DNA of 64,000 bases, taken from NCBI GenBank assembly GCA_037951105.1, contig JBAMJV010003307.1, positions 124,001 to 188,000 of the forward strand. The letters run 5' to 3'. Every line of letters begins with the position of its first letter. Position 1 is the stretch's first letter. This DNA is from Echinarachnius parma. Taxonomy: Eukaryota > Echinodermata > Echinoidea > Clypeasteroida > Echinarachniidae. A program made the position numbers and the translations under genes. The notes beneath the pieces are model-generated. The model was not told where the DNA came from, did not search any database, and saw only the letters and a list, made by a program, of their open reading frames with translations. Positions 21,755 to 32,709 of the stretch are shown piece after piece.

Positions 21755-21847
21755 TTTTAGGAGAAGCTCATATCTGGGTATTCTTTGGATGGGCTGGATG
21801 ATCAGATCATGCAGGTTTAACTTCTCCTTGTTCTCCTTGGCACGGTC
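21755..21847 (-). CDS. ARHGEF17: ARHGEF17-like RhoGEF, DH-domain exon (conserved region 3)
   Basis: This exon encodes 31 residues, starting DRAKENKEKLNLHDL and ending QPIQRIPRYELLLK. It holds conserved region 3 of the Dbl-homology domain, the most diagnostic segment of RhoGEFs (I-x-P-x-Q-R-x-x-R-Y-x-L-L-L), which contacts the GTPase. The acceptor is TTTTCTGCAG before GAC; the donor is AAA followed by GTGAGT. Phase is 0 at both ends. The preceding exon ends AFARFLE and the next starts ELIDNTPDDHPD, so the reading frame is continuous. The family recalled from ARHGEF17 has RENKEKQALSDLMIKPVQRI at this place. This is the only one of the four exons without visible edge duplications. Confidence 0.93.
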
Positions 21848-21904
21848 CTGCAGAAAACAAAGAAGAGGTGAAAGGTTAAATAATGTATGTACTCTTGGTA
21901 GATC

Positions 21905-22250
<346 letters not shown>

Positions 22251-22374
22251 GGGTAGATACAAATTTAGAAGAATAGCACTCTTTTCACATCATGCTTTGG
22301 ACTTTCTCAAACTGGTTCTGCATTTTTCATTTGTATTGTTATATTTCTTATTACAATCATCATCATCATTATCT

Positions 22375-22695
<321 letters not shown>

Positions 22696-23164
22696 GTTAA
22701 ATTTAATTTATTTAGTGTACAATTTCAACAATTGTAGTTGTCATTGTCATCATAATCAAAACCTCCAGTAATTATGATAAATAAATCGGATTCTAAACAA
22801 ATCTAAACCAAAATAAAGTGGGCGTTATCTGATTACTGATATCAATACAAAGTGTGCTACATAAACAAAGGTTTATATCATCCACTATTTTCTGATTATC
22901 ATATCGCCCATCGGCCCAAATGCTACGCACTTCCAAATAAGCACACAGTGCAGAGAGGGAGATTTCCCAAGGTATAGAGGCTCACAGACAGGAGACAATA
23001 TAGGAAAAAGTACCTGGCACCAGAAATTACATACACGAGGCAAGGGCATCCCCCAATAGAGAGTTTAGCAAGTGCACACATCACGCTTCATAAATATTTT
23101 CCAGAAGTGTCAATTGTAAACAAGCCTCGCCTCGGGGACTGAGATTATTTTGTCATCTCTCTAT

Positions 23165-23470
23165 AAACATTTTGTTTCTTTCCTTTTCCTCAATATGCAA
23201 AGAGAACTCCTCCCCCCCCCCCCCCCCTCCCAATGCAGCAATCCCTCTATCCATGTCCCTTCTTTCTAGGGAACCAATAATACCCCTCCCCTCCCCTCCC
23301 CCAGAAATGTTTATTTCCATTTTGGTACTTTCCTATTCCCAATATGCAGAGAATCGCCCCCCCTCGCATCCTCTCATGCAACAACTCCCCTATCCAATCT
23401 ACTCCATTCTAGGGATCCCTAATCCAACCCCCCCCCCCCCCCCCCCCCACAAAAAAAATCTCCTTTCATC
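23165..23470. repeat. Tandem C-tract repeat
   Basis: Units of about 110 bp share CAATATGCARAGARAA/TCGCCCCC, ATGCAGCAAYTCCCCTATCC, TTCTAGGGA and CCC tracts. Two to three degenerate units are visible, each with a dC run of 10-20. Confidence 0.6.
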
Positions 23471-24074
23471 CTCTCGTCCTTGCCCTGATCTCTTCTACTT
23501 CTGATTGCCACATTTGGCAATCAAACCTGACAAATCTTGTGGGAAAACATAATGTATGCGTACAATAGAATCAACCCTGTCTTTTGTACTTTGGGTACAT
23601 ATGGTGGAGAAAATGCACTTCGCCCTAAAAAGTAATTGGATGAGTGCTGTGGGAAACCCCAATCCCCCTCCCACCCCCCACCCCCCTGTCTCATTCTTCA
23701 CACAATCTCTACATTATTTTGTAATCAGCACATTCTTGAAAGAAAAAAAAAAATCCAATTTTGGGGGATGGGAGGGGGTAGGGGAACCATTTCTTTTATG
23801 TTTGAAAAATAAACATTGTAAATTTTAGATTTTGTGGAAAGAGTGCAGTGGTACTCTTGCACCACTCCCCCCCCCCCCCCCCCCTCACAGAACTTAAATC
23901 TGAACCCCCTTGTATTTATAATTAGTGGCGTAGCATGGTCGGACAGATTGGAGGGGGGGGATACTGTATGTATTTCTTTATTTTGTGCAGGATGCAGGAT
24001 TTTTCCCTCATGTTGTTTATTGTTTTCTCAATATTTCCCCTAGCACTTTGCCACTGGTTTTTCTGAAATCACGA

Positions 24075-24490
24075 TGTCTGATTGAAACATTCATGACAAA
24101 GAACCGATAAACAAATCTTAGGAGAAAATATGATTTATATGTTCGTTCCGATAATATTACTTGCAATAACTCTCTCACTCACAGAATTAATGTGAGGGAC
24201 TGTTTGTGGGTAGGGAGGATTTGCAGAACTAGACGCCATTTATAAATGATGTGGAAAGAGGGCAACAGCCCCCCCCCCCCCCCCCCCACACAGAAACATG
24301 AAGAAAACCAACCCTTTGGAAACATCCATGATGAACACTGGCACATCATGGGGAAAAAAACATGATTTATATGTCCGCTCCAAGAACAAACACAACATAC
24401 ATATATTGCAATCACTCTCTCACTCACAACATTCAGTGGGGGACTGTTGGTGGGTAGGGAAGATTTGCCAAACTAGACGCCATGTCAAAA
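24075..24490. repeat. Direct duplication, ~200-bp unit
   Basis: CATGATTTATATGTCCGCTC, TTGCAATCACTCTCTCACTC, GACTGTTGGTGGGTAGGGA and CAAACTAGACGCCAT recur in order in both halves, at about 85-90% by eye. Confidence 0.75.
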
Positions 24491-24637
24491 ACATGGATTA
24501 AGAATCGAGTCTGGAAAGTTTGAAGCAAAAGGAAACAAACTAAAGCATGGTTCAAATTAAGTTCGCAATTTGAGTGAGATTAAGTGAGACAGGCAGCCTA
24601 GATATTTGTTTACTTTACCCTGCTCCCCATACAACCA

Positions 24638-24892
24638 CAAACAGAACTGAATAACAGTTATTATATCATATATATAACTCTTTTGATTATTATTATTTCA
24701 AGCACTGGATTAAATAAGTCTACGAGACCTGCTCAGTGCTGAAATAGAGAATGCAGCACTTAATATTTTACCCATCACAAACAGAACTGAATAACAGTCA
24801 TTATGTCATATGACTCTTTTGATTATTATTATTTCAAGCACTGGATTAAATAAGTCTACGAGATGTGCACAGTAACGAAATAGAGAACACAG
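24638..24892. repeat. Direct duplication, ~130-bp unit
   Basis: CACAAACAGAACTGAATAAC, ACTCTTTTGATTATTATTAT and CAAGCACTGGATTAAATAAG then TCTACGAGA occur twice (24644-24745 and 24778-24865). Confidence 0.9.
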
Positions 24893-24898
24893 AGCTAT

Positions 24899-24980
24899 AT
24901 AACCCATTGCCTATACAGGAACCTGTTGGGTCATATATTATCTCTATGGAATTTGCAAAATCTTAAAGGGAACAGGTTAA
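24899..24980. repeat. TTAA MITE, family M3 copy
   Basis: AACCCATTGCCTATACAGGA opens the copy; CTCTATGGAATTTGCAAAAT and AACAGGTTAA close it. Confidence 0.6.
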
Positions 24981-25489
24981 TGGCTTGACAAAATGTTCTC
25001 AGTTTCATGATATACATTAGTATAAATAAAATATTCTCAATTTACATTCACTTCACTGACCGAGAAAATGTTACATTTTTTTCCCATACAGTATGAGTTT
25101 TCATATTATCAGACAGCTATATTGGGGGGGGGGGGAGGGGGGGCAGGGGGGGGGGGGTGGAAGAGAGATGTGCATGATTTGATTTCATACTAATTTTCTG
25201 TTGGGCATTCAAGGCCATTCATGCTCTAATAAAACAATTCCAGATATCGGCTGAAATTCCCTACTGACATTATTTACCATGTAAAATGTACAAAATGTAC
25301 GCTGTATATATATGGCAACCTAATTAGCAGACCAATATCATTACTGATACAAAGATGATAAAATAATAAAAGTAAAGCAAATTCACATTATGTTTTTCTC
25401 ATTTGATTCACAATTGTTGACTATAAATTTAAAAATTAATCTTTAAATTGGCAGCAATATTTTGAAATGTTTTTTTGAAATGTAAGTTT

Positions 25490-25523
25490 TGTGGATTTAG
25501 ACAATGTTACTAGATCCCTTTAA
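25490..25523. repeat. Right-end fragment of family M1 MITE
   Basis: GTGGATTTAGACAATGTTAC then TAGATCCCTTTAA matches the terminal inverted repeat of family M1. It lies 22 bp from the exon at 25545-25658. Confidence 0.55.
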
Positions 25524-25544
25524 ATTAAATAAAAAAACACTTAC

Positions 25545-25658
25545 CTCCAGAAATCTGGCGAAGGCTGGCTTGGTGGCTGCTTTGCTGATGAGGTTCTTGG
25601 CTTTGTTGAAGTTGTTGGTGAACTCTGAGTAGGTGTCCAGGATGGGTTGCTGGGCAAA
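25545..25658 (-). CDS. ARHGEF17: ARHGEF17-like RhoGEF, DH-domain exon (middle helices)
   Basis: This exon encodes 38 residues: FAQQPILDTYSEFTNNFNKA, then KNLISKAATKPAFARFLE. It corresponds to the DH helices between conserved regions 1 and 3. The motif YSxFxNNFxxA followed by KPAFxxFLE is shared by the ARHGEF10/ARHGEF17 branch of RhoGEFs. The acceptor is TTCTTGCACAG before TTT; the donor is GAG followed by GTAAGT; both borders are phase 0. The previous exon ends GDIISQS and the next begins DRAKENKEK, matching the order known for the family. A decayed copy of its 5' edge with part of the upstream intron lies at 25729-25840. Confidence 0.92.
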
Positions 25659-25728
25659 CTGTGCAAGAAAAGATGAACAATCAAACAATTAATAACAAAA
25701 TTACTATCATGAAAATTTACAATTTTTG

Positions 25729-25840
25729 GTGAACTCTGATTAGGCGTTCAGGATGGGTTGCTGGGTAAACTTCGCAAGAAAAGATGAACAATCAAACAAA
25801 AATGATAACAAATTTATCATCAAGAAAATTAGCAATTTGG
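25729..25840 (-). pseudogene. Copy of the 5' edge of the 25545-25658 exon
   Basis: The minus strand reads FTQQPILNA then a stop, against FAQQPILDTYSEF in the real exon. It continues into a duplicate of the upstream intron (AAGAAAAGATGAACAATCAA). The acceptor AG is present but in a weaker context (CTTGCGAAG). The unit is about 110 bp and sits directly upstream of its parent. Confidence 0.85.
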
Positions 25841-27297
25841 GGGCTAACATGCAAAGACAAAAGATCATGTGATTCTGTAATGGGTAGGTCAGGTTTCTGC
25901 ATATTCTGTTTTGAAAGATGTGCAAGACTTGAGAGAAAAATCTCTCAAAGCAGCAGCAGGATGAAATCTCCATGCGTTGCTGAGCAATTTGCAAAAATTG
26001 TGAGGGGGGGGGGGGGGGCATCATGGCCCAGCCAACCCCCTCCCCCAGTCTTTTTAGGGTTAAATGTGTACAAGTCAGCAGAGATATGATAACCTGGTTT
26101 GAAAAGGTTAAATATACATGCATGCTATGTCGATCTAGTCTGGCTGAGAAAAATATAAAAAGAAGAAATATTTTTACATTCTATTTCAGAAAATGGATCT
26201 ACTTATCATTGCCACCCAATGCCATCATAGAGCGTATTGGCACATTGACACCTAGAAATTAAACTGTATGCACTAATTCAACAGAGATACGTCTCCCTCA
26301 CTTGTTTGTGCATAACAGATGGGTGACCCGTTATTTCAAATAATTGCCTGAAAAACACCTGCAAAACTGGTTTGATTTTGCAATTAGCTTGCTGAAACAC
26401 ATGGTCAAGGGGATTTTTTCAGAATACTAAATCAGCATTTACAAATCCAGCAATATACAAAAGAATCCAACTGTCCTACCAACATACAGACAGGTTCACA
26501 TATTATTTTCCAACCAAATATTCTGGAATATTCGTGTTTGTGCGTTTGTGTGCATATATTCGCATATTTGTATGTGAACGGGAAACACAAGGAGTTTGCA
26601 CAAGTGTGTGAGATTGGCCCTATTCATGTTAACATAATATACTCTGAAATATGGATAATGATTCGTGAACTTGACTGTATTTAATAATTCAGACATGTGT
26701 TCAAAACTTTTTAACCAAATACCAACCAGAAGTTTGGGTAAATGTAATGAATATTTCGCATGGAAAGCTTTATATATGTCACTATGAAATAAAAAATATA
26801 TTCCACAAAACATTTGTAACCCTGATAGGACTGACTGGTCTAGGTACCTCCTTGGTTATACCAAAATAAAATCATCATAAATGGGTTAGAAAATTACATT
26901 CTCTTTTCTAAACGCTAGATACATACATGTACTTAGCCTTAAAAGTTAATAAGTACATAATAGATATTTTATTTGTTTAAAGTTTTAAATGAGCACATAA
27001 TAGACTTTGCTTCATAGCACTGGTCAAATCAATGCAATAGTTGAGAAAATAAAGTTGTTAAAGAGTCTGGCCCGAGCAGAAATTCTCCCCTGTATCAATC
27101 TACATAGTGACCCCTGCTGGCGCTCAATTTACACTATTGCCGGTATAAATCAAAGGTGTTGTATAGGCCCTAACAGGTAAACAAGGTTTAATAATTCTAA
27201 TCCCAACGGTACACAAGATGGTGTGCCGGTCTCGCCCCTTTGAAGTCCAGTGCAAAGAGGGGCTGGGTACACACATGACACTTATCATAGGATTCAC

Positions 27298-27301
27298 TGC
27301 T
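27298..27301. repeat. Target-site duplication TGCT (left)
   Basis: TGCT directly precedes the GGGCAATTCC terminus and is repeated directly after the right terminus at 32736-32739. A 4-bp duplication is characteristic of Sola-type elements. Confidence 0.75.
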
Positions 27302-27311
27302 GGGCAATTCC
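27302..27311 (+). repeat. Left terminal inverted repeat of Sola-like element
   Basis: GGGCAATTCC; next bases GTATGAGAG. It pairs with 32726-32735. The following GT extends the likeness to the subterminal 13-mer (AATTCCGT). Confidence 0.8.
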
Positions 27312-27661
27312 GTATGAGAGAAGGCAAAAATGGTATTTTTGAAACTTGATCAATCATCCCAAAGTATCATTTTTGTCAAAAGAGGGAATCTTGAATTTTT
27401 AGAAACTGTAAACGGTTTTTTAATAGCTTTAACGATTGTTTAAATATTTGTAAATGAAAATACCAGATTTTTGTGTACTTTTCCCATGCTAAAATGACTT
27501 AATGTGTGAAAAAGTAGCAAATCACTTAAATCAACATCAAATTTATCTATACTATCCTAGTTTATATCACATATGGGTAGCAATCATCCATCCTTAAGCA
27601 TGGGAAGTAATTGCATTCTACATTTTCAGGAGAATTGAATGAAATCTATGCACAATTTAAT

Positions 27662-27674
27662 GTAATTCCGTTAC
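27662..27674 (+). repeat. Subterminal 13-mer GTAATTCCGTTAC
   Basis: Exact copy, forward orientation. Likely transposase-binding site by analogy with subterminal repeats of other transposons. Confidence 0.75.
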
Positions 27675-27815
27675 GCTAAAACATTGAAAGTTTTCCTCAC
27701 TAATTTATTTCTTCCTCAATATATATGTAATTGAGAATTCTCTTACTTCACCTAAGTCTAAGAAAATTCAAAGAAAGATTTCACAAATTTCTTCATTACT
27801 TTTGCCAAAATCAAC

Positions 27816-27863
27816 GTAACGGAATTACATTGTAACGGAATTACATGAATGTAACGGAATTAC
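27816..27863 (-). repeat. Cluster of three subterminal 13-mers
   Basis: GTAACGGAATTAC occurs exactly at 27816-27828, 27832-27844 and 27851-27863, inverted relative to the copy at 27662. Spacing is 16 and 19 bp start to start. The 13-mer has palindromic ends (GTAA...TTAC). Confidence 0.85.
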
Positions 27864-28230
27864 ACAAGCTCTCATAATTCATAAATACCATAAACTGTTA
27901 TTTGTTGTATGTTTTGATAATTTGTTGAGGGTTTGCACAATGTGATGCTTTATAAGACTTCAAAGTTTACTTAATGACAATAGAGGGCAGTATAACTAAC
28001 ATTTGAGAAAAAATAGATAACCATGCTCACTGCCTACTGAATAGAGATCATGCTCCAGTGAACCCATGTGTCTCTACTTGGCACACTATATTGTGCACAT
28101 GTGCATCTATAGGTTCTATGCTATACATGTGTAAAGTTCTGTGCTTGATCAAAACAAAGTTCTGTGGACGTGCTTCAACATATTCATCAGCTCTTACAAG
28201 AAAGACAAGTCTTCCAGCTCTAGATCATTG

Positions 28231-28563
28231 GTAAGTCATTTTTCAACATATGTACACTTATGGTACTATAACTACATTTATGTACATTGTAATCCAATAA
28301 ATCATGCCTATTTCATGTGCACTGTATTGGGTGATTACATCAGCCTACTTAATCGATCATCACTTAATAATAATAATTATATACTTGATTTATATAGCGC
28401 ATACTATGATTGATAATCATCAAAAAATGCTAAAAGTCCAGTAATTTAAATCATTGGTTTTCTTTGCCAAACTTGATCAATGAACAAAGTTTTAGATGTT
28501 ATACTTTTCCAATACAATTCACACAATTTTCATAGATTTATTTCTTCTTCTTTCAATTTCAAG
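28231..28563 (+). other. 5'-UTR intron of the transposase gene
   Basis: A strong donor (ATTG then GTAAGT at 28231) and a strong acceptor (TTCTTCTTTCAATTTCAAG ending at 28563) define a 333-bp intron. The exon that follows starts ten bases before the ATG at 28573 (first base 28564). No upstream ATG is in frame through the exon before the donor, so the first exon appears to be untranslated. A SINE tail fragment lies inside the intron (28366-28416). Confidence 0.6.
28366..28416 (-). repeat. SINE 3'-tail fragment inside the transposase intron
   Basis: AATAATAATAATTATATACT then TTGATTTATATAGCGCATACT is the reverse of the conserved SINE end (GCGCTATATAAA...ATTATTATT) seen at 62900-62943. Confidence 0.55.
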
Positions 28564-28572
28564 GTAAGCATC

Positions 28573-30858
28573 ATGCCACACTCAAATAAAGAGAGGATGA
28601 GAGCCTACCGTGAGCGTATCAGGCAGAACCCTGACAAGGAAGAGGAAGTGAAAAAGAAAGACAGAGACAGAAAGCGTCGTCAAAAAAGAAGAATGACACG
28701 ACACCAGACAGCCATAGAACGAATTAAAAACATGCAGCGTGTCGCAAAACATCGAGCTAGCAAAGAGCCCAAAGTTCCAGAGAAACGTGTGAAAGGCCAA
28801 ATAATCACAGAAAACTTAGTACGAAAGTCGTTCACAACACCACAAATCCTAGGCAAGGCAAAAAGCCGATTGGCTTTTCATCTACCTCAATCTCCAAGTA
28901 AGCGAAAAGCAGTCATCGCCTCCATGGCAGACGACCTTGGCATCCCTATCATGCAAAAAGATGGTGAAAAAGGAGGAAACCGATGCATTGATGAAAAGAT
29001 TGCAGTGACTGTCACGCAGTTCTACTTGGAAACGTCTTGGGTGTGTCCTGGTCAGAAGGACTTTACCGTCATTCGATCTCCTGGTCGACAGAAGCAGACA
29101 GTGCAGAAGCAGTACATGCTTACCACACTTAGGGAGGCCCACGCGATGTACCTGGAAGCTCACCCAGATTCTCCGATATCATTCTCGAAGTTTGCAGATC
29201 TGAGGCCAACCCAAGTCAAGCTTCAGAGTCAGGTGCCGCATTCATCATGCCTATGCAAATATCATGAAAACATTCATCTGCTCTTGCAAGCTTTGAATAG
29301 AGCTGGTCTTCAGCTCCCTACAGACTATAAGAGCTTCATCAGCATGGTTGTATGTGACCAATATAATGACGTATGCATGTCTAGCAAGTGCAGCAGTTGC
29401 CCAGGGATAGGACACCTTGCCCCTCACCCAGATATCGCTTCCCAGACGCTCTCATGGGAACAGTGGAGTACTGTGGATGGCAGAACTACTCTGTGTAACC
29501 ATGAAGGCGATGCACAGAAATGCTTTGATATGCTCAGATGCCAGATCACCCCCTTCTTGGAGCATACCATGATAAAGCGAATCCAAGCAGACCAATTCCT
29601 GACGGAGCGTGAAAGTGTGAAGGACAATCCCGAAAAAGTTGTCATCCAAGTCGATTTCGCAGAGAACTATACGACAAAGGCCCAGGATGAGATCCAATCT
29701 GCCTATTGGACACACGACCAAGTCACACTTTTCACAGTGTGCGCTTGGGAGAAGAGTGGAGTGCACTCAATGGTACTTGCGTCAGACCACCTGAGCCACG
29801 ACAAATATTCAGTCAATTGCTTCCTCCAGAAAGTGCTTGCATGGCTCGATGAAAATGTCCGTTGCTTCAAGGAGATCATCATTTTTTCAGATGGTGCAGC
29901 TCAGCAATTCAAACAACGCTATCTCCTGTGCAGTGTCACTCTTCTAGGTCGCAACATCTCTTGGCTATTCTTTGCAACCAGTCATGGTAAAGGCCCAGTC
30001 GATGGAGTAGGCGGAACGTGCAAGAGGGCAGTTGCCAGAGAAGTAATGAGTGGGATTGAAAAAGTCAAGACATCTTCCGACTTCGCCAAAGTAGCAGACA
30101 GAAAATGCCCCAAGATCACTGTCCTTCATGTTGACAAACAGGACATTGTGAAAGGTATCCCTGACTTTGATGAAGATCTTGAAGGTGTGCTAGCGATACC
30201 TAATACAAAGCAAATGCATGTGTTTGTTGTCAAGGATCCATATGTCATTGACATTAAGAAACATGCCAAGTCCACATCCTCCAAGACACATCTCTTCAAA
30301 CTCAAAGCACCATGCAGAAAAGAAAACTCTGCAGAAGTTGATGCATGTGAAGGTCATGACGAGACAGGTAGAGCATGTGACAATGGGGATGAAGTTTGTG
30401 ACCAGACAAATGACTTGAGTGACAAGCGTGACAAGACTAGTGACATGAGTGACAAACATGACAAGACTGGTGACATAAGTGACAAGCGTGACAAGACTAG
30501 TGAAATGAGTGACAAACGTGACAAGACTGGTGACATGAGTGATAAGCGTGACAAGACTAGTGACATGAGTGGAAAGAGTGACAAGACTACATGTAGTGAC
30601 AAGATTGACAAGAAGACAAACTTGGACTGGAAATGGGTGGAGGTAGAATATTCTACAGAAAAAAATGCAAAACGGTTCATTGGCCAAGTTATTGATACGA
30701 TCGGTACTAGTACAGTGAAAGTCAAATTTCTGAAAGTGTCATTCGGCAAACATGTCTGGCCAGAGAAGGATGACATTGACTTTGTACAGAAGACAGACAT
30801 TAAAGCTGTACTGAGTGAGCCCCAAATGGACAGAAGAGGCACACTTACTTTCAAATAA
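28573..30858 (+). CDS. Sola-like DDD transposase, intact, 761 codons
   Basis: This is predicted to catalyse cut-and-paste transposition of its own element. The start is placed at the ATG of MPHSNKERMRAYRERIR because the strong acceptor at 28563 removes the upstream frame. Residues 1-50 are very basic (RDRKRRQKRR), probably for nuclear entry or DNA binding. Residues 226-231 (CLCKYH) and cysteines 261, 268, 272 and 275 look like a zinc-binding module. Candidate catalytic aspartates are D361 (QVDFAENY), D440 (FSDGAAQQFKQRY) and D477 (SHGKGPVDGVGG); the last two are 37 residues apart. Residues about 613-680 form a 10-residue Asp/Lys repeat. The C-terminus has a WKWVEVEYS...FIGQVI...VKVKFL...VWPEKDD pattern resembling a chromo/Tudor-like fold. 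There is no stop or frameshift, and codon use and GC are richer than the surroundings. Family naming is from memory. Confidence 0.85.
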   Translation: MPHSNKERMRAYRERIRQNPDKEEEVKKKDRDRKRRQKRRMTRHQTAIERIKNMQRVAKHRASKEPKVPEKRVKGQIITENLVRKSFTTPQILGKAKSRLAFHLPQSPSKRKAVIASMADDLGIPIMQKDGEKGGNRCIDEKIAVTVTQFYLETSWVCPGQKDFTVIRSPGRQKQTVQKQYMLTTLREAHAMYLEAHPDSPISFSKFADLRPTQVKLQSQVPHSSCLCKYHENIHLLLQALNRAGLQLPTDYKSFISMVVCDQYNDVCMSSKCSSCPGIGHLAPHPDIASQTLSWEQWSTVDGRTTLCNHEGDAQKCFDMLRCQITPFLEHTMIKRIQADQFLTERESVKDNPEKVVIQVDFAENYTTKAQDEIQSAYWTHDQVTLFTVCAWEKSGVHSMVLASDHLSHDKYSVNCFLQKVLAWLDENVRCFKEIIIFSDGAAQQFKQRYLLCSVTLLGRNISWLFFATSHGKGPVDGVGGTCKRAVAREVMSGIEKVKTSSDFAKVADRKCPKITVLHVDKQDIVKGIPDFDEDLEGVLAIPNTKQMHVFVVKDPYVIDIKKHAKSTSSKTHLFKLKAPCRKENSAEVDACEGHDETGRACDNGDEVCDQTNDLSDKRDKTSDMSDKHDKTGDISDKRDKTSEMSDKRDKTGDMSDKRDKTSDMSGKSDKTTCSDKIDKKTNLDWKWVEVEYSTEKNAKRFIGQVIDTIGTSTVKVKFLKVSFGKHVWPEKDDIDFVQKTDIKAVLSEPQMDRRGTLTFK
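30411..30612 (+). repeat. 30-bp coding repeat in transposase
   Basis: Six to seven units encode DKRDKTSDMS-like decapeptides, with alternation of TS and TG, so the true period may be 60 bp. It probably forms a flexible charged linker between the catalytic part and the C-terminal domain, and is expected to vary in length between copies. Confidence 0.9.
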
Positions 30859-30859
30859 A
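30854..30859 (+). terminator. AATAAA overlapping the transposase stop codon
   Basis: AATAAA spans the TAA stop (TTCAAATAAAAAAC). It may be the polyadenylation signal, which would give almost no 3' UTR; a later signal in the 1.9 kb that follows is possible. Confidence 0.35.
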
Positions 30860-30861
30860 AA

Positions 30862-31981
30862 ACAACACTAAAACTGTTCAGTTGTTTAACTTGTTTGGCA
30901 GAAGTAAGGCCTACGCCTAGAAATGGAAGTGATGGAAGAAAAACCTACGTTATCTGAGTTGTTATACAGCATTTCTAAGTTTATCAGTTGAACCTTTAAC
31001 TGTAAGTCTGTAACTTTGTTGCAATTGCCAAAATGCACTTTCTGGATTTACTTCAATTTTCTATCCTTAAAAAAGGCACCATTGAGTTGATGTTTGCTCT
31101 TAGCTGCGCAATGATGTTGGTACAAATATTACCTGTAATATTATTTTGCAAAGTATTTACTCCTAAAATGTAATCAATTATTAAGCCAGTTAGCCAGTAT
31201 TGTATTTCTTCCATCACCAAAGACAAGTTCAGTCTTAAAATATATTTCATCAATACCACATGCAGGTTTAATGAATATGAAACCTCTCCCCTTCATTACT
31301 CAACAACATAATATTATATGAAGTTTGTGTAGTGTGTATCTACAGTTTGATATTGTTGTTTTATCTTTCAATAGTATGAACAAGTACCATTTAAGATTAA
31401 GCAATGAAATGTGTAACTTAATCAAATTTTCTTTTTGAACATGACAAATTTATGTTTGCTGATAATATGCCATGATCAAATACAAGTACTGTGCAGTAGC
31501 CTAGTAGGTGATGTAATGAAAACATTTCTCAAGATGATATGAAGTTTATTCTTTCTGATGACATTCTATGTAACTGCATTTGAAAATACAGGAAAAAAAA
31601 CAGATGTTCATAATGCCTTTCATTTCAGTTTGAATAAGAACACTGTTTGTTAGTTTTTAAACCATACCCTATATTCAAGAAGTTTATGAGACTTTAAAGC
31701 TTTGATATTTGAATAATTTGGCATGTTTGTGATTTCAAAAATGTAAAAATGTTTATTGATATCAATGTGCAGTTCTGTAGCACTTCTCTTAATGCAGATA
31801 CCATTTTTTTCACAATTTGAACAATTTTTCTTGAAGTAATAGAACGTTTTGAAAAAGTTGCTATTTTTTTCTTTCAAATATGTTTATTAATGTCAATGTG
31901 TTGATTTTCAAAAAGAATTAAAGCTAAAATGTTGTTCAATTTGTAGATTTGTGGAAAAGCTAACTTCACCACTGAAGAAGC
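30862..31981. other. Non-coding 3' interior of the Sola-like element
   Basis: This AT-rich sequence lies between the transposase stop and the first right-side 13-mer. Small minus-strand frames (31053-31259, 31650-31877) show no recognisable domain. No repeat family of the window is found in it. Confidence 0.6.
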
Positions 31982-31994
31982 GTAATTCCATTAC
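31982..31994 (+). repeat. Subterminal 13-mer variant
   Basis: GTAATTCCATTAC, one mismatch to the 13-mer. It is the innermost right-side copy. Confidence 0.65.
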
Positions 31995-32312
31995 ACCCTT
32001 TTTGGACATAATTCCTAAGATTTTTCTTCCATTTAAGTGATGCAATCCTTTTTTATTACTTGCCAACAGCTATGAAGTTGAAAATAAACCAAAAAAACAG
32101 TGGGATTTTAGCAATATTTTGTCCAAATTTCAGTCTTATACATATTTTTGCCATATTCTTATTTATTTTTCACATCACATGTTCAAATATTCCAATACAG
32201 ATATGTTAAATTATGGTTTATATTAAAGAGCTAGATACCCTTAATGTTTATAATAGCATTTAAGAAAAGTTCAGTGCAAAATAATTGATTTTACCTTGTA
32301 ACTTTCAGAGAT

Positions 32313-32346
32313 GTAATTCCGTTACAATTTTGTGTAATTCCGTTAC
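32313..32346 (+). repeat. Two subterminal 13-mers
   Basis: Exact GTAATTCCGTTAC at 32313-32325 and 32334-32346, direct orientation, 21 bp apart start to start. Confidence 0.85.
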
Positions 32347-32528
32347 AGTGGACTTTTTTACAAAAAGTGGATTTGTGAACTTATCATTGTTTTCTTATGC
32401 ACCTACTTTTTCCAAAATAAAGTTGGCAATATCAAGATTGAACAAAAACATGAAATCAGTTTCAAAGTGTCTTATATTTCAGAGAAACTCAACGTAAACT
32501 TGTAGCTAAAAAAAAACTCCATTCTCCG

Positions 32529-32541
32529 GTAATTCCGTTAC
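32529..32541 (+). repeat. Subterminal 13-mer
   Basis: Exact GTAATTCCGTTAC. Confidence 0.8.
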
Positions 32542-32709
32542 GGTCACACATATTGGTCTAGTGTGCAACAACACGTGGAAGATATAAAACCATTTCCCTA
32601 TCATGTTGAAGCCTGGTTACCCGTGCAACTTATATAAGTATCAAAATTTACCTAAGTCATGAGAATATTGCGCAGGGAATGAAATAATGAGCAAAACACG
32701 TCTCTGAAT

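Noticed and set aside
28480-28572. Upstream ATG extending the transposase by 31 residues
   Set aside because: A strong splice acceptor at 28563 lies between the two ATGs, and the upstream residues are AT-rich and unlike the basic N-terminus; the ATG at 28573 is preferred.
28582-30854. Several open frames antisense to the transposase
   Set aside because: They mirror the coding strand, including the repeat at 30411-30612, and have no recognisable domain.
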